The notes under the pieces: generated by a model | Told to the model about the DNA's origin: nothing | What the model saw: only the letters and a program-made list of their open reading frames with translations | Database searches by the model: none | Translations under genes and position numbers: made by a program | Shown: positions 1 to 10,164 of the stretch, piece by piece | Layout of the letters: every line of letters begins with the position of its first letter | Position numbering within the stretch: position 1 is the stretch's first letter | Assembly (NCBI RefSeq): GCF_005876855.1 | Contig: NZ_QLAE01000029.1 | Location: forward strand, 1 to 62,634 | DNA length: 62,634 nt | DNA from: Stutzerimonas nosocomialis | GTDB taxonomy: Bacteria > Pseudomonadota > Gammaproteobacteria > Pseudomonadales > Pseudomonadaceae | Direction of reading: 5' to 3'

Positions 1-113
1 CGGGCGACGTCACCACGGTGCCGTACAAGCAGATCGTGATCGCCGTGGGCGAGGGCGCCAAGGCCTCGCTGGGGGCCTTCGATCACCTGATCCGCAGCTC
101 GGTACCGGCCTGA
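1..113 (+). CDS. ahpF: Alkyl hydroperoxide reductase subunit F, C-terminal end (partial)
   Basis: Only the last 36 codons are present, read from base 3 to a TGA at 111-113. The peptide contains [19 protein letters not shown] and ends in [11 protein letters not shown], which I recognise as the extreme C-terminus of AhpF. AhpF is the FAD/NADH thioredoxin-reductase-like subunit that reduces the peroxidase AhpC. The segment follows the NAD(P)H/FAD domain and carries the conserved helix that begins EGAKAS. The rest of the gene, and presumably ahpC, lies left of the window. A strong terminator follows within 45 bases. The call rests on a short but distinctive tail. Confidence 0.85.
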   Translation, partial: GDVTTVPYKQIVIAVGEGAKASLGAFDHLIRSSVPA

Positions 114-153
114 CCGGACGCTGCCTGGCAAGGCGCCGGGCGGGATGAAAAGG

Positions 154-184
154 AAAGGGGCAGACCAGGGTCTGCCCCTTTTTC
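154..184 (+). terminator. Rho-independent terminator after ahpF
   Basis: An 11-bp perfect stem (AAGGGGCAGAC at 155-165 pairing with 170-180) encloses a 4-base loop and is followed by a run of T. It ends the ahpF transcript. Its A-rich left side means it could also serve the minus-strand hydrolase gene that ends at 210. Confidence 0.9.
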
Positions 185-209
185 GTTTCTACGCGGTCGT
201 CAGGCGCCG

Positions 210-1610
210 TCAGCGCGCGTCCTCGCAGGTCGGCAAGCCGGCCCGCATGGCGCCCTCGTTGCGGGTGAAGCGGCAGCCGTAGGCCGGATCGGCCAGGGTC
301 CGGGCGTCGAGCACCTCGTCCCCGGCCGGCTTGACGCCGGTCTGTTCCCAGGTCGTCATCGCCGAGAACGCCTCGACCTGTTCCTGATAGCTGAAGTCGC
401 AATGGCCGGGCGCGCGGATGGCCCGCTGCACCAGAAGCCCGCCGTTGCCATTGGCTTCGGCGCGCTTGCGGTGCAGCTGCATGTGCTTGAACGGCACGTA
501 CAGGTCGCCGAGGGTATGGATGCTCACCACCGGCACGTTGAACTCGCCACGGACCACCGGGATCCAGCGCAGGCCGTCGGGCCGCAGGTTGTTGGCCATC
601 GGCAGGCCCAGCACACGCGGAATCGACTTGTTGAAGGCGCGCTCCTCGGCCGACAGCCGCTTGTCGTCGTCGAACTGGTAGATCGTGCCGAGGTTGCCGG
701 TCAGCGAGTCGGCGAGGATGCCGTTGATGGTGCCGTCGCCACCGCCGGTACTCATGACCACGTCCTGATAGGCGGTCCTGAAGCCCTCGGCGAAGATCGG
801 CCGTTCGCCGCCGCTCAACTCCCGTACGATGCCCTCGAGCTTGCGGCCCTGCTCGTTGGGTACGGTCGGATACTGCGTCCACAGATTGGCGATAATCTGC
901 GGCAGCTTCTGCTGGAAGTCGGTGGCCGGGTATCCGCTCGGGCCAAGGCCGGCCAGGTGCTGCGCGGCCCAGGTGAAGTGGAACAGGTATTCGAACTCAT
1001 AGACGTCGCCGGTCACGCCGCACATCGGCACCGACCCGTCGTAGCGCACGCGGTTGTTGGCGGTGGCGAGGGTTTCGGCTTCCACGGCCGCGGCGGCGAC
1101 GTGGCCGCCCATGGAGTGGCCGGTAACGTAGCGTTTGCGGGGTTCCGGCTTGCCGGTGAGGGAGGAGAACGCCAGGGCCAGCGCGTTGGTGTCCTCCACC
1201 CCGGCGCGCGCATCGTAGTAGTTGGCGCTGTAGCTCGAGGCCGCCCAGGCATATCCGTGCTGCAGCAGCCAGGGGCGCAGCGACGGGTTGGTCACCGTCA
1301 GTTCCGCTCCGGTACCCCGGTAGCCGTGGGCATACATCACCAGTATCCCGTTCCAGTTCGGCGGCACCTCGATACGGTACGACGCGCCCTGATGGACACC
1401 GTACCAGCGCTCGCTGGGAAGCCCCGGCAGGGCATCGAAGGGCGTGGACACCGGGACGTAGATACGGCTGTCCTGCTCGCGCGTCTCGCTGTGGGCGTAG
1501 CGCGGGATGGCCGGCTTGCCCTGGGCCAGGGCCAGCGTCGTGGCGCCGCCCTGCAGCAGCAGACCGGCCAGCGCCAGGGCGCCCGCCTTTGCATGGGTGA
1601 TCGGTTTCAT
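210..1610 (-). CDS. Secreted alpha/beta hydrolase (esterase/lipase-like)
   Basis: A 466-residue protein with an N-terminal signal peptide (basic MKPITHAK, a hydrophobic run, then a cleavage-like LALAQG), so it is probably exported. The nucleophile elbow GHSMGGH puts the serine near residue 166. A later GDLYVPF and an APGHCDF near the C-terminus are good candidates for the catalytic Asp and His, giving a full alpha/beta-hydrolase triad. Substrate unknown. I chose the ATG at 1610 because GGAGAGG lies six bases upstream; an in-frame ATG at 1628 lies before that ribosome binding site. The gene is divergent from the DUF3182 pair and has no same-strand partner, so its context gives no function. Confidence 0.8.
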   Translation of the reverse strand: MKPITHAKAGALALAGLLLQGGATTLALAQGKPAIPRYAHSETREQDSRIYVPVSTPFDALPGLPSERWYGVHQGASYRIEVPPNWNGILVMYAHGYRGTGAELTVTNPSLRPWLLQHGYAWAASSYSANYYDARAGVEDTNALALAFSSLTGKPEPRKRYVTGHSMGGHVAAAAVEAETLATANNRVRYDGSVPMCGVTGDVYEFEYLFHFTWAAQHLAGLGPSGYPATDFQQKLPQIIANLWTQYPTVPNEQGRKLEGIVRELSGGERPIFAEGFRTAYQDVVMSTGGGDGTINGILADSLTGNLGTIYQFDDDKRLSAEERAFNKSIPRVLGLPMANNLRPDGLRWIPVVRGEFNVPVVSIHTLGDLYVPFKHMQLHRKRAEANGNGGLLVQRAIRAPGHCDFSYQEQVEAFSAMTTWEQTGVKPAGDEVLDARTLADPAYGCRFTRNEGAMRAGLPTCEDAR

Positions 1611-1942
1611 CTGCAACCTCTCCTGCACTTTTTGTTGTTGTGGTCAGTGCACGCCATGGCGTTCGCCATGCGCTGCCGGCGGGCCAGGGGCGGCCCGTTC
1701 CGGTGTCAGCCCGTTAACCGTGGCACAGGGTGGAGGGGCGTCAAGCGGCGAGGCGCCGTACGGCAGCGCTATCACTCGCAACGATGACGCGGGTGCTGCC
1801 CAGCCTTAACCAGCGGGTCCGAAAGGGCTGAGCGGATCGTCGCCGGACCGCAGTGGTCTATCGATTATCGCGGCCTTAACGCCTGAGCGATCCGCAGCGC
1901 CCGTTGCCCCTGGGCCGAGCCGTTTTTCCGGAGCTAACGACG
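1611..1942. other. Divergent intergenic region without a gene
   Basis: 332 bases separate the hydrolase (minus strand) from the DUF3182 gene (plus strand). Open frames here run through from the hydrolase antisense and lack ribosome binding sites. The promoters of both divergent genes should lie here, but I could not pick out convincing -35/-10 pairs. The only clear site is GGAG at 1930-1933, which serves the ATG at 1943. Confidence 0.6.
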
Positions 1943-3067
1943 ATGACCCGCGCAGAGACCGCTGGACGTTCACGAGTGGTACGGACCTACACCAATCGCA
2001 GCCGTGAGCCAGGCCACGAGCGTTGCGTGCATCAGGCGCTGGCCCGCCGCCTGGCCGATCTGCTGGGCCTCGTCTATGACGGCGACTGCGATCCCGGTCG
2101 CGCGGTCGCCGGGGAGGTGTACCTGGTGCCTTCGGGCACGGTGGTGGGCTGTTCCCATGCCGAGCAGCTCGGCCTGCGCGGCGAGCAGGATCTGTTCGGC
2201 GGAGTGGTGCCCTGGCCATTCGTGGCGACCAAGGCGATCACCCATCCCCTGGTCTGCCCCGATGCGCAGGCTCCGGACGGCTGGGCGACGGCCTTCGCCG
2301 AGCAGGTGCGTGGCGCCACGCTGGAGGGCTTCAGCGTATTCAGCCGTGCCGATGCGCGGCGTGCGGCCGAGCGGCTGCTGGCGCGCGGTCCGCTGCGCAG
2401 CAAGCCGGTACGGGCGACCGGTGGGCGGGGGCAGCGGCTGATCGAGTCGCTCCAGGCGCTGGATCAGGTCCTGGCCGAACTCGACGAGCGGGAACTGAAC
2501 GAGTGCGGACTGGTGCTGGAGGAAAACCTGCAGCAGGTGGCGACCTTCAGCGTCGGTCAGGTGCGGGTCGGCGGCCATGTCGCGAGCTACTACGGCACCC
2601 AGCGGCTGACCCCGGACAACACCGGCGAAAGCGTCTATGGCGGCTCCGATCTGGTGGTGGTCGCCGGCCGCTTCGAGGCGCTGCGCGCGCTCGACCTGCT
2701 GCCTGAGGTGCGCCTGGCCATCGAGCAGGCGCAGCGATACGACGCCGCGGCATCCGCCTGCTACCCCGGCTTCTTCGCCTCGCGGCGCAACTACGACATC
2801 GCCGTCGGCGTCGACGCTCAGGGCCGGCCGCGCTCGGGCGTGCTCGAGCAGTCATGGCGCATCGGCGGCGCCAGCAGCGCCGAGATCGCGGCGTTGGAGG
2901 TCTTCGCGCGACCAGGCGGTCCGGCAGCTGTGCGCGCCCGTTCGGTGGAAGTCTTCGGGGAAGGCGCGCAGGTACCGAGCGCCGCGCAGGTGTTGTACCA
3001 GGGGCATGACGATGACGTCGGCTTCATCACGAAGTACGTTCTGGTGGAAGAGCATGGCAACCAATAG
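1943..3067 (+). CDS. DUF3182 family protein, ATP-grasp-like ligase of unknown substrate
   Basis: 374 residues that I recognise as the DUF3182 family, which has no assigned reaction. Three segments look like ATP-grasp elements: a lysine followed by a glycine-rich loop (KPVRATGGRGQ, about residues 154-164), an acidic VLEEN segment (about 191-195), and a late YDIAVGVDAQG...GVLEQSWRIGG stretch (about 284-309) that resembles the metal-binding end of the fold. That assignment is my inference. The ATG at 1943 has GGAG nine bases upstream. The gene overlaps the next hydrolase gene by 14 bases, so the two are probably translationally coupled and work together. Confidence 0.7.
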   Translation: MTRAETAGRSRVVRTYTNRSREPGHERCVHQALARRLADLLGLVYDGDCDPGRAVAGEVYLVPSGTVVGCSHAEQLGLRGEQDLFGGVVPWPFVATKAITHPLVCPDAQAPDGWATAFAEQVRGATLEGFSVFSRADARRAAERLLARGPLRSKPVRATGGRGQRLIESLQALDQVLAELDERELNECGLVLEENLQQVATFSVGQVRVGGHVASYYGTQRLTPDNTGESVYGGSDLVVVAGRFEALRALDLLPEVRLAIEQAQRYDAAASACYPGFFASRRNYDIAVGVDAQGRPRSGVLEQSWRIGGASSAEIAALEVFARPGGPAAVRARSVEVFGEGAQVPSAAQVLYQGHDDDVGFITKYVLVEEHGNQ

Positions 3068-3866
3068 CGAAACGATTCAAATCGACGTAGACGACCAAAC
3101 CATCGCCGGGACCTTTCTGACCCTGCCGAACAAGCTGCCCGGCATGCTTTTCGTGCATGGCTGGGGCGGCAGCCAGGAGCGTGACCTGGCGCGGGCCAGG
3201 GGCATCGCCGGCCTCGGTTGCATCTGCCTGTCGTTCGACCTGCGTGGCCATGGCCTGACGCTGGAGCAGCAGCAGAGCGTGACCCGCGAGCAGAACCTGG
3301 CCGATGTGCTGGCCGCCTATGACCGCCTGGCCGAGCATCCCGCCGTCGACCGCTCCTCGATCGCCGTGGTGGGAACCAGCTACGGAGGCTATCTGGCGGC
3401 CATTCTCACGGCCCTGCGGCCGGTCAAGTGGCTGGGCCTGCGGGTGCCGGCGCTCTACCGCGACGAAAACTGGCATACCCCCAAGCGCAAGCTGGACAAG
3501 GTCGACCTCGACCGTTACCGGCGCTCGCGCGTGACGCCCGAGGAGAACCGGGCCCTGGCGGCCTGCGCGAATTTTCGGGGCGACGTGCTGATCGTCGAGT
3601 CCGAGCACGACGACATCGTGCCCCACGAGACGATCATGAGTTACCGCGCGGCGCTGCGTAACACCCACTCGCTGACGCACCGGATCATCAATGGCGCCGA
3701 CCATGGCCTGAGCGGGGACGCCTGCCAGCAGGCCTACACCTCGATCCTGGTCAACTGGGCGACCGAGATGCTGATCGGCGGTCGCCTGGGGGGCGCCCAG
3801 ACCGCCGTGGATGACGTACTCAGCACCCGTAAGCAGAATGCCTCGGCGGACAGCCGGCGGGCCTGA
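3054..3866 (+). CDS. Cytosolic alpha/beta hydrolase coupled to DUF3182
   Basis: 270 residues with no signal peptide. FVHGWGGS near residue 33 is an oxyanion-loop motif, GTSYGG carries the nucleophile serine, HDDIVP gives the acid and GADHGLS the histidine, so the triad is complete. The family is of the dienelactone hydrolase / S9-like type. The start is inside the end of the DUF3182 gene (14-base overlap, GGAAG just upstream). If DUF3182 is a ligase, this could hydrolyse or recycle its amide or ester product, but that is inference. The stop codon abuts the stop of the convergent membrane protein gene with no base between them. Confidence 0.8.
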   Translation: MATNSETIQIDVDDQTIAGTFLTLPNKLPGMLFVHGWGGSQERDLARARGIAGLGCICLSFDLRGHGLTLEQQQSVTREQNLADVLAAYDRLAEHPAVDRSSIAVVGTSYGGYLAAILTALRPVKWLGLRVPALYRDENWHTPKRKLDKVDLDRYRRSRVTPEENRALAACANFRGDVLIVESEHDDIVPHETIMSYRAALRNTHSLTHRIINGADHGLSGDACQQAYTSILVNWATEMLIGGRLGGAQTAVDDVLSTRKQNASADSRRA

Positions 3867-4898
3867 TCAGGCTGGTGGCGTCGAAGGCGGGTTGGGCCCC
3901 ACGAAGCGGCTCCAGCGGCGATCGAAGATCTGCTGCTTGAGGACCTCGATGATGTCCACCAGCAGCTCTTCGAGCGCCATGTCGGTGTTCTCGTCCTGAT
4001 ACAGCCAGGCGTCGAAGAACTGCTCCGACAGCCCGCGGGCCAGCGCCTGGAACTGTGCGCTCTGCATGCCACCGACGGCGCCCTGCAGGAGCCGCGCGGC
4101 GATGTCGCTCAGCGCGCCGTCCAGCGTATCGGCCACCTTCCCGCCCATGGGCAGGCGACGCAGGTTGCGCATCTCCGCGTTGTCGGCCAGCGCCTGGTGG
4201 ATCAGCGTGCTGACATACCCCTCGATCGCGCCACGGTGGTCCCGGTAGCCGGCCTCGACCATGCCTTGCAGGCGCCGCGACAGATCGTCGAGCAGGCGCT
4301 CGCGCCGCGGCTTGACCACGTCCCGCAGCAGCCGCTCGGCCAGGTCGTCGCTGGTGCCGATTTCCTGCTGCAGGCGGGTGAAGAGCTTGACCATCACCCG
4401 GTCCGACAGCTCCTCGAGCAGCAGCTGATAGTAGCGATTGAAGAACCCGTAGAGCGCCCAGCGGCGCATGTCGATCAGGCCGAGTCGCTGCAGACGGATC
4501 GCCAGGATGACGATGCGCAAGGCCCGCAGCCAGCGGAAGCCGCTCAGCGGGATGCAGCCCAGCACGTCGTACCAGTGGGCGAACGGGTAGTAATACCAGC
4601 GCGCATAGCGTCGCTCGCCGATCGCGACTGCCCAGCCGAGCAGGACGTCGAGGATGAAGAGGGCGACGAATGCCAGGTCGATGGCGATGAAGCGGGCATG
4701 GATCTGGGTGTCGTAGAAGCGGTGCGCGCCCGGCGCCAGGGTGGCGAGCGCGTCGTTGATCGGCGCCAGGGCGAACAGGCTGTCGAACAGGATCAGCCCC
4801 AGGTTGATGCACACCAGCAGGACGATGAAGGCTTCCCAGGCCGCATGGAGTCCCTCGCGCTTGCGCATCCTGCGGTCGATCGAGGGGGCTTCAGCCAT
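3867..4898 (-). CDS. Membrane protein with a voltage-sensor-like N-terminus and no pore
   Basis: 343 residues. The first 140 look like segments S1-S4 of a voltage-gated channel: S1 at about 20-44, S2 at about 70-92 with acidic D74 and D84, a short S3 with HWYDVLGCIPL (D111), and an S4-like helix with arginines 122, 125, 128, 135 and 138. No pore helix or selectivity filter follows. Instead about 200 residues of charged, helical, probably cytoplasmic sequence complete the protein. Automated pipelines would probably call it an ion transporter. It overlaps the cobalamin adenosyltransferase gene by 8 bases and is last in a five-gene cluster. Its function is unknown; the voltage-sensor reading is from sequence pattern only. 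Confidence 0.65.
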   Translation of the reverse strand: MAEAPSIDRRMRKREGLHAAWEAFIVLLVCINLGLILFDSLFALAPINDALATLAPGAHRFYDTQIHARFIAIDLAFVALFILDVLLGWAVAIGERRYARWYYYPFAHWYDVLGCIPLSGFRWLRALRIVILAIRLQRLGLIDMRRWALYGFFNRYYQLLLEELSDRVMVKLFTRLQQEIGTSDDLAERLLRDVVKPRRERLLDDLSRRLQGMVEAGYRDHRGAIEGYVSTLIHQALADNAEMRNLRRLPMGGKVADTLDGALSDIAARLLQGAVGGMQSAQFQALARGLSEQFFDAWLYQDENTDMALEELLVDIIEVLKQQIFDRRWSRFVGPNPPSTPPA

Positions 4899-5481
4899 CC
4901 GTGCGCTCCGGTGCGGGCGCCGCCTGCCAGAGCACTTCGGCCAGGTTCTGGCGGCGACCGATCAGCCGTGCGGCGACGAAGAACAGGTCCGAAAGGCGAT
5001 TGAGGTAGGCGCTCAGCACGGGCCGCAGCGGTTCGCGGGCGTTGAGCAATTGGCAGCGGCGCTCGGCGGTTCGTGCCTGGCAGCGGCACACATGGGCCAG
5101 GGCGACCAGCCGCGAACCGGCCGGCAGGATGAAGTTCTCGAGCGGGCCGAGCTCCCGGTTCCAGCGGTCGACGGCCGCTTCCAGGCGGGCGATCTCGGGC
5201 TCGCCGAGGGCCTGGTACTCGGGCATCGCCAGTTCGCCTCCGAGGTCGAACAGACGGTGCTGGCAAGGCTCGAGTGCCTCGATCAGCTCGCCGAGGCCCG
5301 GCCAGCGATCCCGGCCATCGGCCAGTTCGGCCAGCAGCAGGCCGAGCTGACTGTTCAGCGTGTCCACTTCGCCGATGGCCTCGATGCGCGGGTGATCCTT
5401 GCCGACGCGGCGGCCGTCGGCCAGGCCGGTTTCGCCGCCGTCGCCGGTGCGGGTGTAGATCTTCGACAGACGATTGCCCAT
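4891..5481 (-). CDS. pduO: PduO-type ATP:cob(I)alamin adenosyltransferase
   Basis: 196 residues starting MGNRLSKIYTRTGDGGETGL, the classic N-terminal ATP-binding region of the PduO/MMAB family (K-x-Y-T-x-x-G-D-x-G-x-T-x-L). RCQARTAERRC and the later YLNRLSDLFFVAAR are also family signatures. The enzyme transfers adenosyl from ATP to cob(I)alamin to make coenzyme B12. Length is normal. It is one base downstream of the histidine kinase stop and overlaps the voltage-sensor-like gene by 8 bases, so it is co-transcribed with both. No B12-dependent enzyme is nearby, which makes the placement odd. Confidence 0.92.
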   Translation of the reverse strand: MGNRLSKIYTRTGDGGETGLADGRRVGKDHPRIEAIGEVDTLNSQLGLLLAELADGRDRWPGLGELIEALEPCQHRLFDLGGELAMPEYQALGEPEIARLEAAVDRWNRELGPLENFILPAGSRLVALAHVCRCQARTAERRCQLLNAREPLRPVLSAYLNRLSDLFFVAARLIGRRQNLAEVLWQAAPAPERTDG

Positions 5482-5482
5482 T

Positions 5483-7507
5483 TCAGCTTCCTGGTGGTGT
5501 TTGCGCCGCGTCGCTGGCCGGGCCGAGCGGCAGGCGCAGGGTGAAGGTGGTGCCTTGTCCCGGGCGGGATTGCACCTCCATCTGGCCCTTGTGATTGTTG
5601 GTGATGATGAAATACGAAACGGAAAGCCCCAGCCCGGTTCCCTGGCCGACTTCCTTGGTGGTGAAAAACGGCTCGAAGATCCGCTTGCGGATGTGCTCGG
5701 GCATGCCGTTGCCGTTGTCTTCGACCTGGATTTCGGCCCAGGACCCGGCGAGGCGGGTCCGCAGGACGATCTGGCCGTGCTTGCCGTCTTTCTGGTGGAT
5801 GGCCTGCGCGGCGTTCTTCAGCAGGTTGAGCAGCACCTGCTCCAGTTCGTTGGCGATGCAGCGCACCCGGCCGAGCTCGGGGTCGAAGTCGCGGATGATC
5901 TCGATGGAGCGAAAGTCGAAGCCCTCGGCCAGGTCGAAGTCGTTGCCGGCGATCTCCAGTGCCTGGTCGATCAGTGTCGGGAGCGGGCAGTCGGCCAGCT
6001 CGCGGTTGCTCATGCGGCTGAAGCTGAGCATGTGGGTGACGATCTTGGCGGCGCGTGCGCCGGCCTGCTGGATGCCGTCGAGCAATTCGGGCACCTCGCG
6101 GCGTTCGAGGTAGCGGTTGATCGCCTCGAGCTGTACGCCGGTTTCCTCGGCCGCCTCGCGGTTGCGCTCGAGCTCGGGGGACAGCCGCCTGCGGATGTTC
6201 TGGGCGTTGTGCAGGATCGCCCCGAGGGGGTTGTTGATTTCGTGGGCCATGCCGGCCGCCAGGCCGCCGACCGAGAGCATCTTCTCCGACTGCACCATCA
6301 TTTCTTCCATGCCGATGCGCTCGGTGATGTCGTCGATGCGGATGACCACGCCCCGACCGGCGCCGCCGCTCAGCGGGTAGAAGGTGAGGGCGTAGTGGTG
6401 GGGTTCCTCGCCGCGCATCCAGGTGACGCGCTCGACCTTCTCGACCTGGTGCTGCTCGGCGGTGCGGCGGATCTGCGCGAGAAACGGCTTGAGCGGCTCG
6501 AAGGCGAGGAACACCGGCAGGTTCAGCGCCTCGGCCAGCGGGGTGCCGGAGAGCACGCTGGCTTCCTTGTTCCACTGGGTGACGTAGAGCTGGTCGTCCA
6601 GCGCGATGAGCGCCGATGGCATCGAGTCGATGATGCTGTTGAGGTAGTTCTGGAAGCCGGTGAGCTTGCGCTCGATCTTGCTGCGGACCTGGACCTCCAG
6701 TTCCAGCTTGCGGTTGGAAGCGCGTGTCTCCTCGGCGAGCCCCTGGGCATGGTCGAAGGCGGCCTGGGCGTCGTCGCGGGCACGCTTGAGCTGCTGCTCG
6801 CGGGCTTCCATGCGCGAGAGCATGGTGTTGAAGGCATCGGCCAGGCGGCCGATCTCGTCGTGGTTCTTCGGCGAGGCGCGCAGCGAGTAGTTCTCTTCGC
6901 GGGTCACCTGGCGCGACAGCCGCTCCAGCTCGCGGATCGGCCGGGTGATCAGGCCGCGGATCTGGCGGGCGACGAAGAACCACAGTGCGACGCTGAGCAG
7001 CAGGATCACCAGGCTCGCGCTCAGGGTGCCGGTGTAGAAGGCCCCCGGAAGTTCGCTGCTGGCCACCATCAGCAGATGGCCTGGCGGGCCGTCGGGCTGG
7101 GGCAGTTCGGTCAGCAGGTTGGCGCGGAACTCGCCGAGCCGCCAGCGATTGAGCTCGTCGAGGTGCTCGGGCAGGCGCAGGCGCTCACCGCGGTGCAGTT
7201 GCGCCAGGGCGGTTCCGTCGGGGCTGTAGATCATCGCCGCGCGCAGCGGCTCGTAGCTGTCCAGGCGTTGCAGCAGTTCGCTGGCCGATTGCGGAGAGGC
7301 CAGCGCCGTGCGGCTCAGTTCGGGTGAGGAAAACAGGCCGCCCAGGGTATGCATGGCCTGGGGCGCGACGCTTTGCTGCGAAATCCAGTAGGCGGCGCTG
7401 ATGAAGGCGAGGTTGGCGACCAGCAACACGGCCATCAGCAGGACGAGCAGGGCGACCAGCAGCTTGCGGCCAACCGGGAGATTTTCGAGACGCTGGCGCA
7501 GGGTCAT
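5483..7507 (-). CDS. Membrane sensor histidine kinase (HAMP-PAS-HisKA-HATPase)
   Basis: 674 residues. TM1 at about 14-38, a periplasmic sensor region to about 160, TM2 at about 161-180, a HAMP linker to about 235, coiled coil, and a PAS domain at about 288-400. The HisKA box MAHEINNPLG has its phosphoacceptor His at 422. The ATPase has an N box (LLNLLKNAAQ), a G1 box (DNGNGMP), an F box (FEPFFTTK) and a G2 box (GTGLGLSVS), so it should be an active kinase. It has no receiver domain. The only response regulator nearby is two genes upstream in the same cluster. By position it matches the P. aeruginosa kinase I recall as PA4398. The periplasmic ligand is unknown. Confidence 0.92.
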   Translation of the reverse strand: MTLRQRLENLPVGRKLLVALLVLLMAVLLVANLAFISAAYWISQQSVAPQAMHTLGGLFSSPELSRTALASPQSASELLQRLDSYEPLRAAMIYSPDGTALAQLHRGERLRLPEHLDELNRWRLGEFRANLLTELPQPDGPPGHLLMVASSELPGAFYTGTLSASLVILLLSVALWFFVARQIRGLITRPIRELERLSRQVTREENYSLRASPKNHDEIGRLADAFNTMLSRMEAREQQLKRARDDAQAAFDHAQGLAEETRASNRKLELEVQVRSKIERKLTGFQNYLNSIIDSMPSALIALDDQLYVTQWNKEASVLSGTPLAEALNLPVFLAFEPLKPFLAQIRRTAEQHQVEKVERVTWMRGEEPHHYALTFYPLSGGAGRGVVIRIDDITERIGMEEMMVQSEKMLSVGGLAAGMAHEINNPLGAILHNAQNIRRRLSPELERNREAAEETGVQLEAINRYLERREVPELLDGIQQAGARAAKIVTHMLSFSRMSNRELADCPLPTLIDQALEIAGNDFDLAEGFDFRSIEIIRDFDPELGRVRCIANELEQVLLNLLKNAAQAIHQKDGKHGQIVLRTRLAGSWAEIQVEDNGNGMPEHIRKRIFEPFFTTKEVGQGTGLGLSVSYFIITNNHKGQMEVQSRPGQGTTFTLRLPLGPASDAAQTPPGS

Positions 7508-7548
7508 GGCATCGGATCGGCAGGGCGTCCCTGCAGGTTAGCGGCGCT

Positions 7549-9434
<1,886 letters not shown>

Positions 9435-9511
9435 GGGCAGACTCGAATGGGAAGGGTAAAAGTGACGCAATCGTTTTGCCCGGGCAGCCAGGCGCTGTCA
9501 TGGCGACCAGT

Positions 9512-9517
9512 TATAAT
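9512..9517 (+). promoter_or_regulatory. Candidate -10 element upstream of yajQ
   Basis: A perfect TATAAT hexamer lies 77 bases before the yajQ ATG in the divergent gap between the response regulator and yajQ. I see no good -35 at 16-18 bases, so this may be an activator-dependent promoter or a chance match. Confidence 0.4.
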
Positions 9518-9593
9518 GACCGCCCATTTGAAACGTCAAGCTGCGCGCCAACCCTTGTTCCAAGGCTGCGCGCCTTTTCTCTGGAGGAACCCC

Positions 9594-10073
9594 ATGCCCT
9601 CGTTCGACGTGGTGTCCGAACTGGACAAACATGAAGTGACCAACGCCGTCGATAACGCCGTCAAGGAGCTCGAACGTCGTTACGATCTGCGCGGTAAAGG
9701 CAGCTTCGAATTCAAGGAACTCACCGTGCACATGACCGCGGAGGCCGAGTTCCAGTTGGAGCAGATGGTCGAGATCCTCAAGCTCAGCCTGGCCAAGCGC
9801 AAGATCGACGTGCAGTGCCTCGAGTTCAAGGATGCCTATCCCTCGGGTAAGACCGTCAAGCAGGACGTAGTACTCCGCGAAGGGATCGACAAGGAACTGG
9901 CGAAGAAGATCGTCGGCCACGTCAAGGACACCAAGCTCAAGGTGCAGGCCGCCATCCAGGGCGAGCAGGTGCGCATCACCGGCAAGAAGCGCGATGACCT
10001 GCAGGAGGCCATCGCCGCGCTGCGGGCCAAGGATTTCGGCATGCCGCTGCAGTTCAACAACTTCCGCGACTGA
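9594..10073 (+). CDS. yajQ: YajQ family nucleotide-binding protein (c-di-GMP effector family)
   Basis: 159 residues, the full normal length of the family. It starts [15 protein letters not shown] and ends LQFNNFRD, both signatures of YajQ. Members have two ferredoxin-like domains; a homologue in Xanthomonas binds cyclic di-GMP and acts with a transcription factor (established). The ATG at 9594 has GGAGGA upstream. Its neighbour is the regulator with a degenerate GGDEF domain, and bifA lies 20 kb away, so a role in c-di-GMP signalling is plausible here but not shown. Confidence 0.93.
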   Translation: MPSFDVVSELDKHEVTNAVDNAVKELERRYDLRGKGSFEFKELTVHMTAEAEFQLEQMVEILKLSLAKRKIDVQCLEFKDAYPSGKTVKQDVVLREGIDKELAKKIVGHVKDTKLKVQAAIQGEQVRITGKKRDDLQEAIAALRAKDFGMPLQFNNFRD

Positions 10074-10164
10074 TTGGCGGGCGCTGCCCGCGCCCGTCCC
10101 GCCTCACCGCCGCCGCTCGGCCGATGCCGCCGCGGCGCACGCCTGACTGGAGCGTTTCCCTGCA

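Noticed and set aside
402-1787. A long plus-strand frame opposite the secreted hydrolase.
   Set aside because: The minus-strand protein has a signal peptide and a full triad. The plus frame has neither a start signal nor recognisable motifs.
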